64,000 nucleotides of DNA from Ralstonia pickettii (GCF_030582395.1 NZ_CP104381.1:1736001-1800000), one strand, 5' to 3'. Positions 52,331 to 63,234 are shown, counted from the stretch's first letter. Translations and numbers: made by a program. The notes: generated by a model from the letters alone, not told the origin.

Positions 52331-53431
52331 TCAGGAAGCCTTTGCCGCGATGGCCGGCGTCTCGACCGACACGTCGCCGCATTGCGCACGATGGCGCAGC
52401 GCGTGGTCGATCAGCACGAGCGCCAGCAGCGCCTCGGCGATCGGCGTGGCACGGATGCCAACGCAGGGGTCATGACGGCCGAACGTCTCGACCACAGCCG
52501 GATCGCCCGCCTTGTCGATCGAACGGCGCGGCGTGCGAATGCTCGACGTCGGCTTGATTGCCAGCGACACGGAAATATCCTGCCCCGTCGATATCCCACC
52601 CAGGATGCCACCGGCGTTGTTGCCGACGAAGCCTTCCGGCGTCAACTCGTCGCCATGCTCGGAACCGCGCTGGCTGACCGCGTGGAAGCCCGCGCCGATT
52701 TCAACGCCCTTCACAGCGTTCAGCCCCATCATCGCGTGTGCGATATCGGCATCCAGGCGATCGAACAGCGGCTCGCCCCAGCCGACGGGCACGCCCGTGG
52801 CCACCACCTCAATGCGCGCGCCGACGGAATCGCCGTCTTTGCGCAGTGCATCCATGTAGGTTTCCAGTTCGGGAACGACCTCAGCATTTGGCGCGAAGAA
52901 CGGGTTGTTCGGCACCTCATTCCAGTCCATGAACGGGATCTGGATATCGCCCAGTTGCGACATGAAGCCGTGGATTTCAACGCCGAACTTCTCGCGCAGC
53001 CACTTCTTGGCGACGGCACCTGCGGCCACCGTCGGCGCAGTCAGGCGTGCGGAAGAACGGCCGCCGCCGCGCGGATCGCGGATGCCATATTTGTGCCAGT
53101 AGGTGTAATCGGCGTGGCCCGGACGGAAGGTCTCGACGATGTTGCTGTAATCCTTGCTGCGCTGGTCGGTATTGCGGATCAGCAGGCAGATCGGCGTGCC
53201 CGTGGTTTTCCCTTCGTACACGCCTGAGAGGATCTCGACGAGGTCCTCCTCCTTGCGCTGCGTCACGTGGCGCGAGGTGCCGGGCTTGCGCCGATCCAGA
53301 TCGGGCTGGATGTCTTCTGCAGACAGCGTCATGCCGGGCGGGCAGCCGTCGATGACAGCGCCGATGGCCGGGCCATGCGACTCGCCGAAGGTGGTGACGG
53401 AAAACAGCAGGCCCAGGGTATTGCCAGACAT
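52331..53431 (-). CDS. aroC: Chorismate synthase
   Basis: 366-residue enzyme making chorismate from EPSP in the last shikimate step; it needs reduced FMN. The N-terminus [20 protein letters not shown], the segments [17 protein letters not shown] and [18 protein letters not shown] (active-site residues), and [18 protein letters not shown] glycine loop are all family-typical. Length is the usual 352-366. It is downstream of an FKBP gene by 85 bp on the same strand. Confidence 0.97.
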   Translation of the reverse strand: MSGNTLGLLFSVTTFGESHGPAIGAVIDGCPPGMTLSAEDIQPDLDRRKPGTSRHVTQRKEEDLVEILSGVYEGKTTGTPICLLIRNTDQRSKDYSNIVETFRPGHADYTYWHKYGIRDPRGGGRSSARLTAPTVAAGAVAKKWLREKFGVEIHGFMSQLGDIQIPFMDWNEVPNNPFFAPNAEVVPELETYMDALRKDGDSVGARIEVVATGVPVGWGEPLFDRLDADIAHAMMGLNAVKGVEIGAGFHAVSQRGSEHGDELTPEGFVGNNAGGILGGISTGQDISVSLAIKPTSSIRTPRRSIDKAGDPAVVETFGRHDPCVGIRATPIAEALLALVLIDHALRHRAQCGDVSVETPAIAAKAS

Positions 53432-53516
53432 GATCGTGCTCAGGAAAGCGCCGCGACTGCCGCGGCGCGAAACATCAGGAAAACGCTATTGTAAGGCCGA
53501 TCTATCGGCCCTTTGC

Positions 53517-53930
53517 TCAGCCGCCGATACCAAGCAGTTCGACCTCGAAGTTCAGCGTCGAATTGGGCGGAATGGTGCCGGGAACGCCGCGCTCGCCGTA
53601 AGCGCTGGCCGCCGGGCACGTCAGCTTCGCCTTACCACCCACCTGCATTTTCTGCACGCCTTCGGTCCAGCAGGGAATCACGCGATTCAGCGGGAACGAG
53701 ATCGGCTGGCCGCGCTTGTAGGAGCTGTCGAATTCTTTGCCGTCTGCGAGCGTGCCGCGGTAGTGCACCTTGACCGTGTCGCTGGCCTTGGGCGACGGGC
53801 CGGTGCCCTTCGTCAGCGTCTGGACGATCACACCGGAGGGCAGCGTCTCGGAGGCCGGCGATGCGGCTTGCGCGCTAACGGCAGCCAGGGCAAGCAATGA
53901 AGCAAACAGCAGCGGGGAAACGTGTTTCAT
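53517..53930 (-). CDS. Periplasmic FKBP-type peptidyl-prolyl isomerase
   Basis: 137-residue exported isomerase. The signal peptide MKHVSPLLFASLLALAAVSAQA is followed directly by a single FKBP domain: VKVHYRGTLADGKEFDSSY, FPLNRVIPCWTEGVQKMQVG and the YGERGVPGTIPPNSTLNFEVEL core, all family hallmarks. It catalyses cis-trans Pro isomerisation in the periplasm. It lies between aroC and the LplT-PlsC fusion on the same strand. Confidence 0.93.
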   Translation of the reverse strand: MKHVSPLLFASLLALAAVSAQAASPASETLPSGVIVQTLTKGTGPSPKASDTVKVHYRGTLADGKEFDSSYKRGQPISFPLNRVIPCWTEGVQKMQVGGKAKLTCPAASAYGERGVPGTIPPNSTLNFEVELLGIGG

Positions 53931-54025
53931 GGCTGGTAACGGGAGAGTTGGAGGTCAGGAAAAATGCATGAAGGCCGATTGCAGGCCGCCCGGCAGTGTA
54001 TCGAAGTCCGTAGGCCTGCCACGCG

Positions 54026-55933
54026 CTAGAGCCGCTCGCCGCGCAACGCCAGTACGGCCGCCTGCATCGTTTCCGGCGACACGGCATGTGCCGGCACAGG
54101 CGTGCCGATGCACAGCTCCAGCTTGTTGAGAAAACCGCGACGGAACGGGCGCGACATCGCCGCCCCGCCCTTGCGTGAGAAAAAGCTGCCCCAGAGACCG
54201 CGCAGCGCCATCGGGACCACCGGCACGGGCGTGCGCTCGATGATGCGGCGCATGCCGTCCTTGAACGGGTTGATCTCGCCCGTAGCGGTGATCTTGCCTT
54301 CGGGGAAGATGCAGACCACCTCGCCTTCCGCCAGCGCGGCGGCAATCGTGTCGTAAGCGCGCTTGAGCATCTCCGGGTCTTCGTGCATCGGCGCGATCGG
54401 AATCGCCTTGACCGTGCGGAAGAACCACGACAGCACGGGCACCTTGAAGATGCGGTGATCCATCACGAAACGCACAGGGCGGCGCACGAACGCGCCCACC
54501 ACCACGGCATCGACAAAGCTCACGTGGTTGCAGACCAGCAGGCACGGACCTTCATCGGGAATCTGCTCCGAGCCCTCCACCTTCACGCGGTAAACGGTAT
54601 GGATCAGCAGCCACATCACGAACCGGATCAGGAATTCCGGCACCAGCGTATAGATGTAGATCGCCACCACGGCGTTCAGGATACCGGTGACCAGGAACAG
54701 CTGCGGGATCGTGAACCCGGCACGCGTGAGCACCATCGCAAGCAAGGCGGAAGCGATCATGAACAGCGCGTTCAGGATGTTGTTGGCGGCAATGATGCGC
54801 GCGCGGTGCGTCGGCTCGCAGCGGCTCTGGATCAAGGCATACAACGGCACGCTATAGAAGCCGCCGAACATTGCCAGCAGGAACAGGTCGGCCAGCACAC
54901 GCCAATGGCGGTGGTTCTGCAGGAAGCCGGAAATGCCCGTTAGCACGTCGTGCGCGACCAGTGCCTCGGCATGCGAAGCAAAGTACAGATCCACCGCGAA
55001 CACCGTCATGCCAATGGAGCCAAACGGCACCAGGCCGATTTCCACCGTGCGGCCCGACAGCTTCTCACAGAGCACCGAGCCCAAGCCGATGCCGACAGAA
55101 AACACGGCCAGCAGCAGCGTCACGACATTCTGGTCGCCGCCAAGCACGTTGCGCGCGAAGGCAAAGAACGACGTCAGGAACGTCGCGCCCACGAACCACA
55201 GCCATGAAATGCCCAGCAGACTCAGGAAAACCGCGCGCTGGTTGCTCGCAAGCTTCAGGTTGCGCCAGGTCTCGGAGATCGGGTTCCAATTGATGCGCAA
55301 GTCCGGCTGCGACGCCGGCGACACCGGCACACCGCGTGCCGTTATCCAACCGGCCACGGCAATAGCAATGCAGGCGATGCCCGTGAACATCGGGCCGATC
55401 AACTCGCCATTGCGCGTGTAATTGGCGAGCTCGCCACCACCGATGGTGCCGACCAGGATGGCGACGAAGGTGCCCATTTCCACCAGCCCGTTGCCGCCCA
55501 CCAGTTCAGCCGATTGCAGATGCTGGGGCAGATATGCGTACTTCACCGGCCCGAACAACGTCGAATGCACGCCCATCAGGAACGTGCACAGATACAGCAG
55601 TTCAACGTGACGCAACGCAAAACCCGCACAGCCGATCGCCATGATGGCGATTTCCAATGTCTTGACCAGACGGATCAGCCGCGCCTTGTCCATGCGATCG
55701 GCAATCTGCCCGCTGGTGGCCGACAGCAGCACAAACGGCGCAATGAAGATCGCGGAGATCAGGAACGCCGCGGACGCCGGGTCTGCGTTGCCGAACAACG
55801 CTGCGTGGTACGTCACCAAGGAGGAAAACGCCACCTTGAAAACGTTGTCGTTCATTGCGCCCAAGAACTGGGTCCAGAAGAACGGAGCAAAACGACGCTG
55901 CTTCAGCAGGGAAAACTGGCTCGATTGGCTCAT
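54026..55933 (-). CDS. MFS transporter-acyltransferase fusion (LplT-PlsC-like)
   Basis: 635-residue two-domain inner-membrane protein. The N-terminal part (about 1-410) has about 12 helices of the lysophospholipid-transporter type, opening FAPFFWTQFLGAMNDNVFK. The C-terminal part (about 430-625) is a PlsC acyltransferase with CNHVSFVDAVVVG (HX4D) and IFPEGKITATGEINPFK (FPEG). Together they would flip lysophospholipids inward and reacylate them. E. coli splits this between LplT and Aas, with an acyl-ACP synthetase domain that is absent here. It precedes an FKBP gene and aroC on the same strand. Confidence 0.9.
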   Translation of the reverse strand: MSQSSQFSLLKQRRFAPFFWTQFLGAMNDNVFKVAFSSLVTYHAALFGNADPASAAFLISAIFIAPFVLLSATSGQIADRMDKARLIRLVKTLEIAIMAIGCAGFALRHVELLYLCTFLMGVHSTLFGPVKYAYLPQHLQSAELVGGNGLVEMGTFVAILVGTIGGGELANYTRNGELIGPMFTGIACIAIAVAGWITARGVPVSPASQPDLRINWNPISETWRNLKLASNQRAVFLSLLGISWLWFVGATFLTSFFAFARNVLGGDQNVVTLLLAVFSVGIGLGSVLCEKLSGRTVEIGLVPFGSIGMTVFAVDLYFASHAEALVAHDVLTGISGFLQNHRHWRVLADLFLLAMFGGFYSVPLYALIQSRCEPTHRARIIAANNILNALFMIASALLAMVLTRAGFTIPQLFLVTGILNAVVAIYIYTLVPEFLIRFVMWLLIHTVYRVKVEGSEQIPDEGPCLLVCNHVSFVDAVVVGAFVRRPVRFVMDHRIFKVPVLSWFFRTVKAIPIAPMHEDPEMLKRAYDTIAAALAEGEVVCIFPEGKITATGEINPFKDGMRRIIERTPVPVVPMALRGLWGSFFSRKGGAAMSRPFRRGFLNKLELCIGTPVPAHAVSPETMQAAVLALRGERL

Positions 55934-55955
55934 CGGCAGGAGGCTGTTGGTTCAA

Positions 55956-55987
55956 CAAAAAACCCGCTCGCAACGGCGGGCGGGTTT
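55956..55987 (-). terminator. Terminator of the CBS-domain gene
   Basis: On the reverse strand AAACCCGC (55980-55987 read backwards) pairs with GCGGGTTT and is followed by six T (forward A-run 55957-55962). Confidence 0.75.
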
Positions 55988-56015
55988 CAGGAATGCGGTG
56001 AAGAGATCGCGTAGA

Positions 56016-56471
56016 TCAGTCTTCGTTGGCCTTTTCTTCCGGCCAGTCGCGAATGTACGCCTTGAGCATCTTGTTTTCGAAACTTTGGTCTTCGAGCACC
56101 GCTTTGGCGACGTCGTAGAACGAAATCACGCCCATCAACGTGCGGCTGTCGAGCACCGGCAGGTAGCGCACATGGTGCTCCAGCATGATGCGGCGCACTT
56201 CGTTGACTTCGGTTTCAGGCGTGCACGTGACGGGATGATCGTCCATCACCTTGCGGATGGTGGTGCCGTCGCCCACGGAACCGTGGTTTTTGGCGACCAC
56301 CTTGATGATTTCCCGGAAGGTCAGCATGCCGACCAGTTCGCCGTACTCCATGACCACGAGCGAGCCGATGTCTTTTTCCGCCATCGTCTGCACGGCCACC
56401 TGGAGCTTGGTTTCAGGTGCCACGGTGTAGAGCGTGTTGCCCTTCACGTGGAGGATGTCGCTGACTTTCAT
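56016..56471 (-). CDS. CBS-domain protein
   Basis: 151-residue protein made of two CBS motifs: VSDILHVKGNTLYTVAPETK, then MTFREIIKV; and VMDDHPVTCTPETEVNEVRR, then GVISFYDVAKAVLED. No membrane or enzyme domain is fused. CBS pairs bind adenosine nucleotides such as AMP, ATP or NADH and report energy state; the partner is unknown. I use ATG 56471, where the CBS fold starts. It is monocistronic, with a terminator at 55956. Confidence 0.88.
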   Translation of the reverse strand: MKVSDILHVKGNTLYTVAPETKLQVAVQTMAEKDIGSLVVMEYGELVGMLTFREIIKVVAKNHGSVGDGTTIRKVMDDHPVTCTPETEVNEVRRIMLEHHVRYLPVLDSRTLMGVISFYDVAKAVLEDQSFENKMLKAYIRDWPEEKANED

Positions 56472-56710
56472 ATTGCGTCTCCCAGAGTTCGGGGTGCCGG
56501 TCTGCCGGGGAGCGACCGCGCGCGGGTTGTGGTTATGTTTATGTTTCGATCCTAGCCCAAACCCGATCGCTTCGACAAGCATGCAGCGCAGAAAAAACCT
56601 GTCAAAAACGGCGCCCGCTCGGCGTTTGCCCGGAATGCGCTGCAACAGCGAGCAGTGCTAGCATGCCCCGTCCAAACCTGTTCCCGCGCCCTCTCCGGGG
56701 GCCTGAATCC

Positions 56711-58045
56711 ATGTCCAAAGCCCGCTTCGACACGCTGAGCCTGCATGCCGGCGCCGCGCCCGACCCGGCTACCGGCGCGCGCGCCACGCCGATTCACCTG
56801 AGCACGTCCTTTGTGTTCCGCGACAGCGAACATGCGGCGTCATTGTTCAATATGGAACGCGCGGGCCACGTCTATTCGCGCATCTCCAACCCGACCGTCG
56901 CCGTTTTCGAGGAGCGCATGGCGGCGCTGGAAAACGGCGTAGGCGCCATCGCCACGGCTTCGGGCCAGGCGGCGCTGCATCTGGCCATCGTCACGCTGAT
57001 GGGCGCCGGCTCGCATATCGTCGCGTCTTCGGCGCTGTATGGCGGCTCGCACAACTTGCTGTACTACACGCTGCGCCGCTTCGGTATCGAGACAACCTTC
57101 GTCAAACCCGGCGACATTGATGGCTGGCGCGCAGCCATCCGCCCGAAGACGCGGCTGCTGTTTGGCGAGACACTCGGCAACCCGGGGCTGGATGTGCTCG
57201 ACATCCCGACCATTGCATCGATTGCGCATGATGCGGGCGTGCCCCTGCTGGTCGACTCGACCTTCACCACCCCTTGGCTGCTGCAGCCGTTCGCGCATGG
57301 CGCAGATCTCGTCTATCACTCGGCCACCAAGTTCCTGGGCGGGCATGGCACGACCATCGGCGGCGTGCTTGTCGACGGGGGCACATTCGACTACGTGGCC
57401 GCCGGTAAGCACCCCGAACTGACCGAGCCGTACGCGGGCTTCCACGACATGGTGTTCGCAGAGGAAAGCACCGTCGCACCGTTCCTGCTGCGCGCGCGCC
57501 GCGAAGGCCTGCGCGACTTCGGTGCGTGCATGAACCCGATGGCCGCGTGGCAACTGCTGCAAGGCATCGAGACCCTGCCGCTACGCATGGCCCGACATGT
57601 GGACAACGCTCGCCGCATCGTCGCCTTCCTGGCAAGTCACCCGATGGTGGCGTCAGTCGCCTACCCGGAGCTGGAATCGCACCCCGATCACGCGCTAGCC
57701 AAGCGCCTGCTGCCGCGGGGCTGCGGTGCAGTGTTCAGCTTTGATCTGCGGGGCGACCGGCGTGCCGGCCAGCAATTCATCGAATCGCTCGGCCTGTTCT
57801 CGCACCTTGCCAACGTGGGCGATGCGCGCTCGCTGGTCATCCACCCCGCATCGACGACGCACTTCCGTATGGACGCCGACGCGCTGGCCGCGGCCGGCAT
57901 CAGCGAAGGCACGATCCGCCTGTCCATCGGGCTGGAAGACGCAGACGACCTGATCGACGATCTCAAGCGCGGCCTGAAAGCCGCCGAGCGCGCGATGTCC
58001 GCCGCGCCCGGCAAAGCCGACGCCAACGCAACGGGAGCCCGCTGA
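56711..58045 (+). CDS. O-acetylhomoserine/O-succinylhomoserine sulfhydrylase-type PLP enzyme
   Basis: 444-residue Cys/Met metabolism PLP enzyme. Visible: FDTLSLHAGAAPDPATGARATPIH, YSRISNPTVAVFEERMAALE, and the PLP Lys in VYHSATKFLGGHGTTIGG. C-terminal HPASTTHFRMDADALAAAGI is typical of MetY/MetZ. It would make homocysteine or methionine precursors from O-acetyl- (or O-succinyl-) homoserine and sulfide; the exact substrate cannot be read. I choose ATG 56711 because it opens on the canonical FDTLSLHAG. It overlaps the next hydrolase gene by one base. Confidence 0.88.
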   Translation: MSKARFDTLSLHAGAAPDPATGARATPIHLSTSFVFRDSEHAASLFNMERAGHVYSRISNPTVAVFEERMAALENGVGAIATASGQAALHLAIVTLMGAGSHIVASSALYGGSHNLLYYTLRRFGIETTFVKPGDIDGWRAAIRPKTRLLFGETLGNPGLDVLDIPTIASIAHDAGVPLLVDSTFTTPWLLQPFAHGADLVYHSATKFLGGHGTTIGGVLVDGGTFDYVAAGKHPELTEPYAGFHDMVFAEESTVAPFLLRARREGLRDFGACMNPMAAWQLLQGIETLPLRMARHVDNARRIVAFLASHPMVASVAYPELESHPDHALAKRLLPRGCGAVFSFDLRGDRRAGQQFIESLGLFSHLANVGDARSLVIHPASTTHFRMDADALAAAGISEGTIRLSIGLEDADDLIDDLKRGLKAAERAMSAAPGKADANATGAR

Positions 58046-58869
58046 TGGAATGGACCGTACAGGGCGAGCGCGCCTACGCCTACACCGGCGGCAAGCCGTT
58101 CAACGCAGAACTGCCGTGCGTCGTATTTGTGCATGGCGCGCAGAACGATCATTCCGTCTGGGGCCTGCAGACGCGCTGGTTTGCGCACCACGGTTTCAGT
58201 GTTCTGGTGGTGGACCTGCCGGGGCACGGCCGCAGCGGCGGGGCACCGCTTGAAACCGTGGAAGCCATGGCTGACTGGGTAATGGCGCTGGTGCACGCGG
58301 CCGGCGTCACGCAGCCGGTGATCGTGGTCGGCCACAGCATGGGCTCGTTGATCGCGCTCGAGTGCGCGTCACGGTACGCAGATCGCGTACGCCGCATCGC
58401 ACTGGTGGCAACGGCTTGGCCGATGAAGGTGTCGGATGCGTTGCTGGATGCCGCGCTCAACAACACGGCGGGCGCCATTGAAATGGTGAATACGTGGTCG
58501 CATTCGAGCCTCGCCAACAAGCCCTCGTCGCCCGGGCCGGGCTTCTGGATGCATGGCGGCAGTCAGCGGCTGATGGAACGGGTGGCGCGCGGTACCGAGG
58601 CGCCCGTGTTTCACACGGATTTCGCGGCCTGCAACGCCTATGCACGCGGCGCCGAAGCGATGGCGTCCGTGAAGTGCCCATCACTCGTGATCGTGGGCGA
58701 AAAAGACCAGATGACGCCAGCGAAAGCTGGACGTCACGTGGCAGCCGGATTGGCCGGCAGCCGCGTCGTGGGGCTGCCGGGCGGGCACGCGATCATGGGA
58801 GAATGCCCTGACGGCACACTCGACGCGCTGATCGCCTTTGCGCGTGAACGAGACGCAGTCGCCGCATAA
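58045..58869 (+). CDS. Alpha/beta hydrolase
   Basis: 274-residue hydrolase. It has VVFVHGAQNDHSVW (oxyanion side), the nucleophile elbow VIVVGHSMGSLIALECA (GxSxG), Asp in VIVGEKDQMTPA and His in LPGGHAIMGE. Substrate unknown. The ATG overlaps the TGA of the sulfhydrylase gene (TGATG), so translation is coupled; it may act on an ester or thioester linked to methionine metabolism. Confidence 0.9.
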   Translation: MEWTVQGERAYAYTGGKPFNAELPCVVFVHGAQNDHSVWGLQTRWFAHHGFSVLVVDLPGHGRSGGAPLETVEAMADWVMALVHAAGVTQPVIVVGHSMGSLIALECASRYADRVRRIALVATAWPMKVSDALLDAALNNTAGAIEMVNTWSHSSLANKPSSPGPGFWMHGGSQRLMERVARGTEAPVFHTDFAACNAYARGAEAMASVKCPSLVIVGEKDQMTPAKAGRHVAAGLAGSRVVGLPGGHAIMGECPDGTLDALIAFARERDAVAA

Positions 58870-58890
58870 GTCGCCTCCTGGAGACGCATC

Positions 58891-59208
58891 ATGGCCACCA
58901 CCGACAGCCATAGCTTCGGCAGCTTCGCCGAGTTCTATCCGTACTACCTGAGCGAGCACCAGGATCGCACCTGCCGGCGCCTTCACTTTGCCGGCTCGAC
59001 GGTGGCGCTGGTGTGCCTGATCCTCCTGGTGTTCACGGGCAACCTGTGGTGGTTGCTGGGGGCGGCCGTGAGCGGTTACGCGTTCGCGTGGGTCGGACAC
59101 TTCGGGTTCGAGAAGAACCGGCCCGCCACCTTCCGCCACCCCTTCTACAGCTTGATGGGTGATTGGGTGATGTACCGCGACATCTGGACGGGCAAGATCC
59201 CGTTCTGA
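58891..59208 (+). CDS. Mpo1-like (DUF962) membrane protein
   Basis: 105-residue protein with two hydrophobic helices (about 35-52 and 55-70). Family signature residues are HQDRTCRRLHFAGS, WVGHFGFEKNRPATFRHPFYS and GDWVMYRDIW; the His residues fit the 2-hydroxy-fatty-acid dioxygenase family of yeast Mpo1. It may act on fatty-acid-derived substrates at the membrane. It lies 21 bp after the hydrolase in the same unit and is convergent with the BrkB gene (4 bp between stops). Confidence 0.85.
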   Translation: MATTDSHSFGSFAEFYPYYLSEHQDRTCRRLHFAGSTVALVCLILLVFTGNLWWLLGAAVSGYAFAWVGHFGFEKNRPATFRHPFYSLMGDWVMYRDIWTGKIPF

Positions 59209-59212
59209 GACG

Positions 59213-60544
59213 TCAGACGCTGGCGTTGGCAGCTGCGGGCATCCCAGAAGCCGGCGCCGGTGCCGCAGCGGCCTGCGTGGCAGCCACCACGCCGCGTTCA
59301 CCCGTCGCGAAAATGCTCTCCAACGTGGCGTCGAGCGCCGGATTCTGCAATTGGCTGACCAGCGCGTGCGTGTCTCCCAAATGGCGAGCCAGCGCGGTGC
59401 GCGGCAAACGCGGCAGATTCAGCACGAGCTTTTCATAGAGCGGACGCAAGGTGGTCGTGTGCGCATCGCATAGCAGTGCCCAGTGGGCCTCCCCGCGATC
59501 CTGCTGCAGTTTGCCGATGAGGTGCAGCGCTTTAAGCTTCGTCAGCAGGTCGACCAGGTAATCGGCTTCCAACTGCAGACGCCGGCCGATATCACGCTCG
59601 GCCACGGTACGCGGCGCCTGTTCGCGAGCGCGATACAGCAGCAACAGCACCCCAAGCGCATCAAAGAATTCGCTGCCCGGAAATGTGCGCCGCCGCCAGT
59701 AGCCTTGGCGGATGATCGGCAGCGTCGACGCGATCGTCGCGCCGAGCAGCGTCACGAGCCAACTCACGTAAATCCACGTCAGAAAGATCGGCAACGTGGC
59801 GAACGCGCCGTAGACGGCCGTGTAGGTCGGGATATGTGCGACGTAAGCACCAAAGACGCGCTTGGCGATTTCAAATGCCCCGGCGGCAATCAGACCAGCA
59901 ATAAACGCATCGCGGCGTTCCACGTTGGTATTCGGCACGAAGACGTACAGCATCGCAAACGCAATCGCCGAGAGCAGAATCGGGACCAAGCCCACGATCA
60001 CGCCCAGGCCGAACGGCAGCTTGTGCACATAGCCCGCCGAGATCGACACGAGGTACGAACTGACTGACAGGCTCGCCCCAATCAGCACCGGCGCGAATGT
60101 CATCAGCGCCCAGAACACCAGAACCCGCTGCGCCAGAGGCCGACGATGACGCACGCGCCAGATGGCGTTCAAGGCGTTTTCAATGGTCAGCATGGTCATC
60201 ACCGAAGTCACGACCAGGCCGATCAGGCCTGCTGCCGTGAGCCCCTTGGCGTTGCTTGAAAACTGGTTGAGATACGTCAGGATCGGCCGGCTGATGCTGC
60301 CCGGCACGAGATTGCTGAACATGTAGCCCTCGATGTCCGCCCGGAAGCTCTTGAACATCGGGAAGGCCGTAAACAACGCAAACGCAACGGTCAAGATCGG
60401 AACCAGCGACAGCACCGTCGTGAACGTCAGGCTGCCCGCGACTTGCGGCAGCCGGTCTTCACCGGCGCGACGCAAGGCGTAACGCGCCAGCGCACGCAGC
60501 TTTGCGGCATTCCATTGACGAAGCGCACGGGTGTCAAAAAGCAT
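59213..60544 (-). CDS. YihY/BrkB-family inner-membrane protein
   Basis: 443-residue membrane protein with about six helices in the N-terminal 280 residues and a cytoplasmic winged-helix-like C-terminal part. GSLTFTTVLSLVPILTVAFALFT and VYGAFATLPIFLTWIYVSWLVTLLGA are typical of the YihY/UPF0761 family (formerly BrkB or RNase BN). Transport function is unproven. It starts at ATG 60544; an earlier in-frame start lacks support. It is divergent from wrbA with only 68 bp between. Confidence 0.9.
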   Translation of the reverse strand: MLFDTRALRQWNAAKLRALARYALRRAGEDRLPQVAGSLTFTTVLSLVPILTVAFALFTAFPMFKSFRADIEGYMFSNLVPGSISRPILTYLNQFSSNAKGLTAAGLIGLVVTSVMTMLTIENALNAIWRVRHRRPLAQRVLVFWALMTFAPVLIGASLSVSSYLVSISAGYVHKLPFGLGVIVGLVPILLSAIAFAMLYVFVPNTNVERRDAFIAGLIAAGAFEIAKRVFGAYVAHIPTYTAVYGAFATLPIFLTWIYVSWLVTLLGATIASTLPIIRQGYWRRRTFPGSEFFDALGVLLLLYRAREQAPRTVAERDIGRRLQLEADYLVDLLTKLKALHLIGKLQQDRGEAHWALLCDAHTTTLRPLYEKLVLNLPRLPRTALARHLGDTHALVSQLQNPALDATLESIFATGERGVVAATQAAAAPAPASGMPAAANASV

Positions 60545-60546
60545 GA

Positions 60547-61595
<1,049 letters not shown>

Positions 61596-61601
61596 CCCGC
61601 C

Positions 61602-63014
61602 ATGACTCACGATGCTTTCCTGCAAGCCTGCGTTGATGCGATCGGTGCCACGCATGTCCTGACTGCACCTGAAGACCAAGCGCCTTATCTTACGGACTGG
61701 CGCAAGCGCTTTTCGGGGCGCGCACGCGCAGTGTTGCGCCCCGCCAGCGCAGACGAGGTGGCTGCGCTCGTGCGCGTGTGCGGCGAACACGGCGTGCCGG
61801 TCGTCCCGCAAGGCGGCAACACCGGCCTGTGCGGCGGCGCCACGCCCGACATGAAAGGCGAAGCGGTGGTGATCTCGTTGCAGCGCATGCAGCGCGTACG
61901 CGCCGTCGACCCGGTCAACAACACCATCACCGTGGATGCCGGCTGCATCCTGGCCAACGTGCAGCAGGCCGCCGCGGATGCCGACCGCCTCTTCCCGCTG
62001 AGTCTGGCTGCAGAAGGCAGCTGCACAATCGGCGGCAATCTTGCGACCAATGCTGGCGGCACCGCGGTCCTGCGCTACGGCAACGCGCGCGAATTGTGCC
62101 TCGGCGTCGAAGCGGTGCTGCCCAACGGCGAACTGTGGAACGGCCTGCGCGGCCTTCGCAAGGACAACACCGGCTACGACCTGCGTGACCTGTTGATCGG
62201 CGCGGAAGGCACGCTCGGCATCATCACCGGGGCGATGCTGAAACTGTTTCCGCAGCCGCGCGCCAAGGTGACGGCGCTGGCGGCGCTGCAATCGCCGCGG
62301 CAGGCGTTGGCGTTTCTATCCCTGGCGCAGGGCCATGCAGGCACGCTGCTGACCGGCTTCGAGCTGATGTCGGCGTTTTGCCTGGAACTGGTGCGCAAGC
62401 ATTACCCGCAGTTGCGCGTGCCGTTCACGCAGGCGTATCCGCAATACGTGCTGTTGGAATTGTCCGACCTGGAGAGCGAAGAGCACGCGCGCACGCTGTT
62501 CGAATCGTTGATGGAAGACGCGCTCGCGCGCGGCGTGATCGACGATGCGGCAGTGGCCGAGTCGGTGGCCCAGTCGCGCGATTTCTGGAGCCTGCGCGAA
62601 CACATTCCGCTGGCGCAGGCCGATGAAGGCAAGAACATCAAGCACGATATTGGCGTGCCAATCTCGCGCATTGCAGACTTCATCGACGTGACCGACCGCG
62701 CCCTGGCCGCGGCCTACCCCGACATCCGCATGGTCACGTTCGGCCATCTTGGCGATGGCAACCTGCACTACAACGTGTCGCCGCCGGAAGGCCATGCGCA
62801 CGATGCTTTCCTGGCCAACCAGGACGGCATCAACCGCATCGTGCACGACAGCGTGCATGCGCACGGCGGTTCTATCTCAGCCGAACACGGCATCGGCCAG
62901 CTCAAGCGCGACGACAACGCGCGCTACAAGAGCCCCGTTGAAATGGCGGCCATGCGCGCGATCAAGCAGGCGCTGGACCCGCGCGGCCTGATGAATCCGG
63001 GGAAGGTGTTGTAG
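61602..63014 (+). CDS. FAD-binding oxidase, D-2-hydroxyglutarate/glycolate dehydrogenase type
   Basis: 470-residue flavoprotein of the VAO/GlcD class. The FAD domain (about 35-215) has VPVVPQGGNTGLCGGATP and EGSCTIGGNLATNAGGTAV, and the C-terminal oxidase domain has VTFGHLGDGNLHYNV (metal His) and SISAEHGIGQLKR. The sequence is closest in pattern to D-2-hydroxyglutarate dehydrogenases, but D-lactate or glycolate oxidation is possible. It is the last gene of the wrbA-DUF2069 unit (6 bp gap). Confidence 0.9.
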   Translation: MTHDAFLQACVDAIGATHVLTAPEDQAPYLTDWRKRFSGRARAVLRPASADEVAALVRVCGEHGVPVVPQGGNTGLCGGATPDMKGEAVVISLQRMQRVRAVDPVNNTITVDAGCILANVQQAAADADRLFPLSLAAEGSCTIGGNLATNAGGTAVLRYGNARELCLGVEAVLPNGELWNGLRGLRKDNTGYDLRDLLIGAEGTLGIITGAMLKLFPQPRAKVTALAALQSPRQALAFLSLAQGHAGTLLTGFELMSAFCLELVRKHYPQLRVPFTQAYPQYVLLELSDLESEEHARTLFESLMEDALARGVIDDAAVAESVAQSRDFWSLREHIPLAQADEGKNIKHDIGVPISRIADFIDVTDRALAAAYPDIRMVTFGHLGDGNLHYNVSPPEGHAHDAFLANQDGINRIVHDSVHAHGGSISAEHGIGQLKRDDNARYKSPVEMAAMRAIKQALDPRGLMNPGKVL

Positions 63015-63030
63015 GGCGATCCGGCTTGCC

Positions 63031-63234
63031 TCAGCCGAATAGCTTGAACGTGTAGTTCGCCACCGCGAAGAGGACCGTGGCGGCCAGCAGCCACAGCAGC
63101 ATGCGCGGTACGCCGCTGGGCGGCAGACGATGCTCGTTGGCGTTGGAACGATCGCCGATACGCCCGCTCTGGGCGCTACGAATGTATGTGGTGCGCGACG
63201 ACCCTGCCGGGCGTCGCGGATGACGCATGCTCAT
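63031..63234 (-). CDS. Small membrane-anchored hypothetical protein
   Basis: 67-residue protein with a charged, Arg-rich N-terminus (MSMRHPRRPAGSS) and one hydrophobic helix at about 44-63 (RMLLWLLAATVLFAVANYTF), likely a C-terminal membrane anchor. Family not recognised. It is convergent with the oxidase gene (16 bp between stops). A TCCTCC-type complement (GGAGGAAACA) lies just before the ATG, supporting translation. Confidence 0.6.
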   Translation of the reverse strand: MSMRHPRRPAGSSRTTYIRSAQSGRIGDRSNANEHRLPPSGVPRMLLWLLAATVLFAVANYTFKLFG

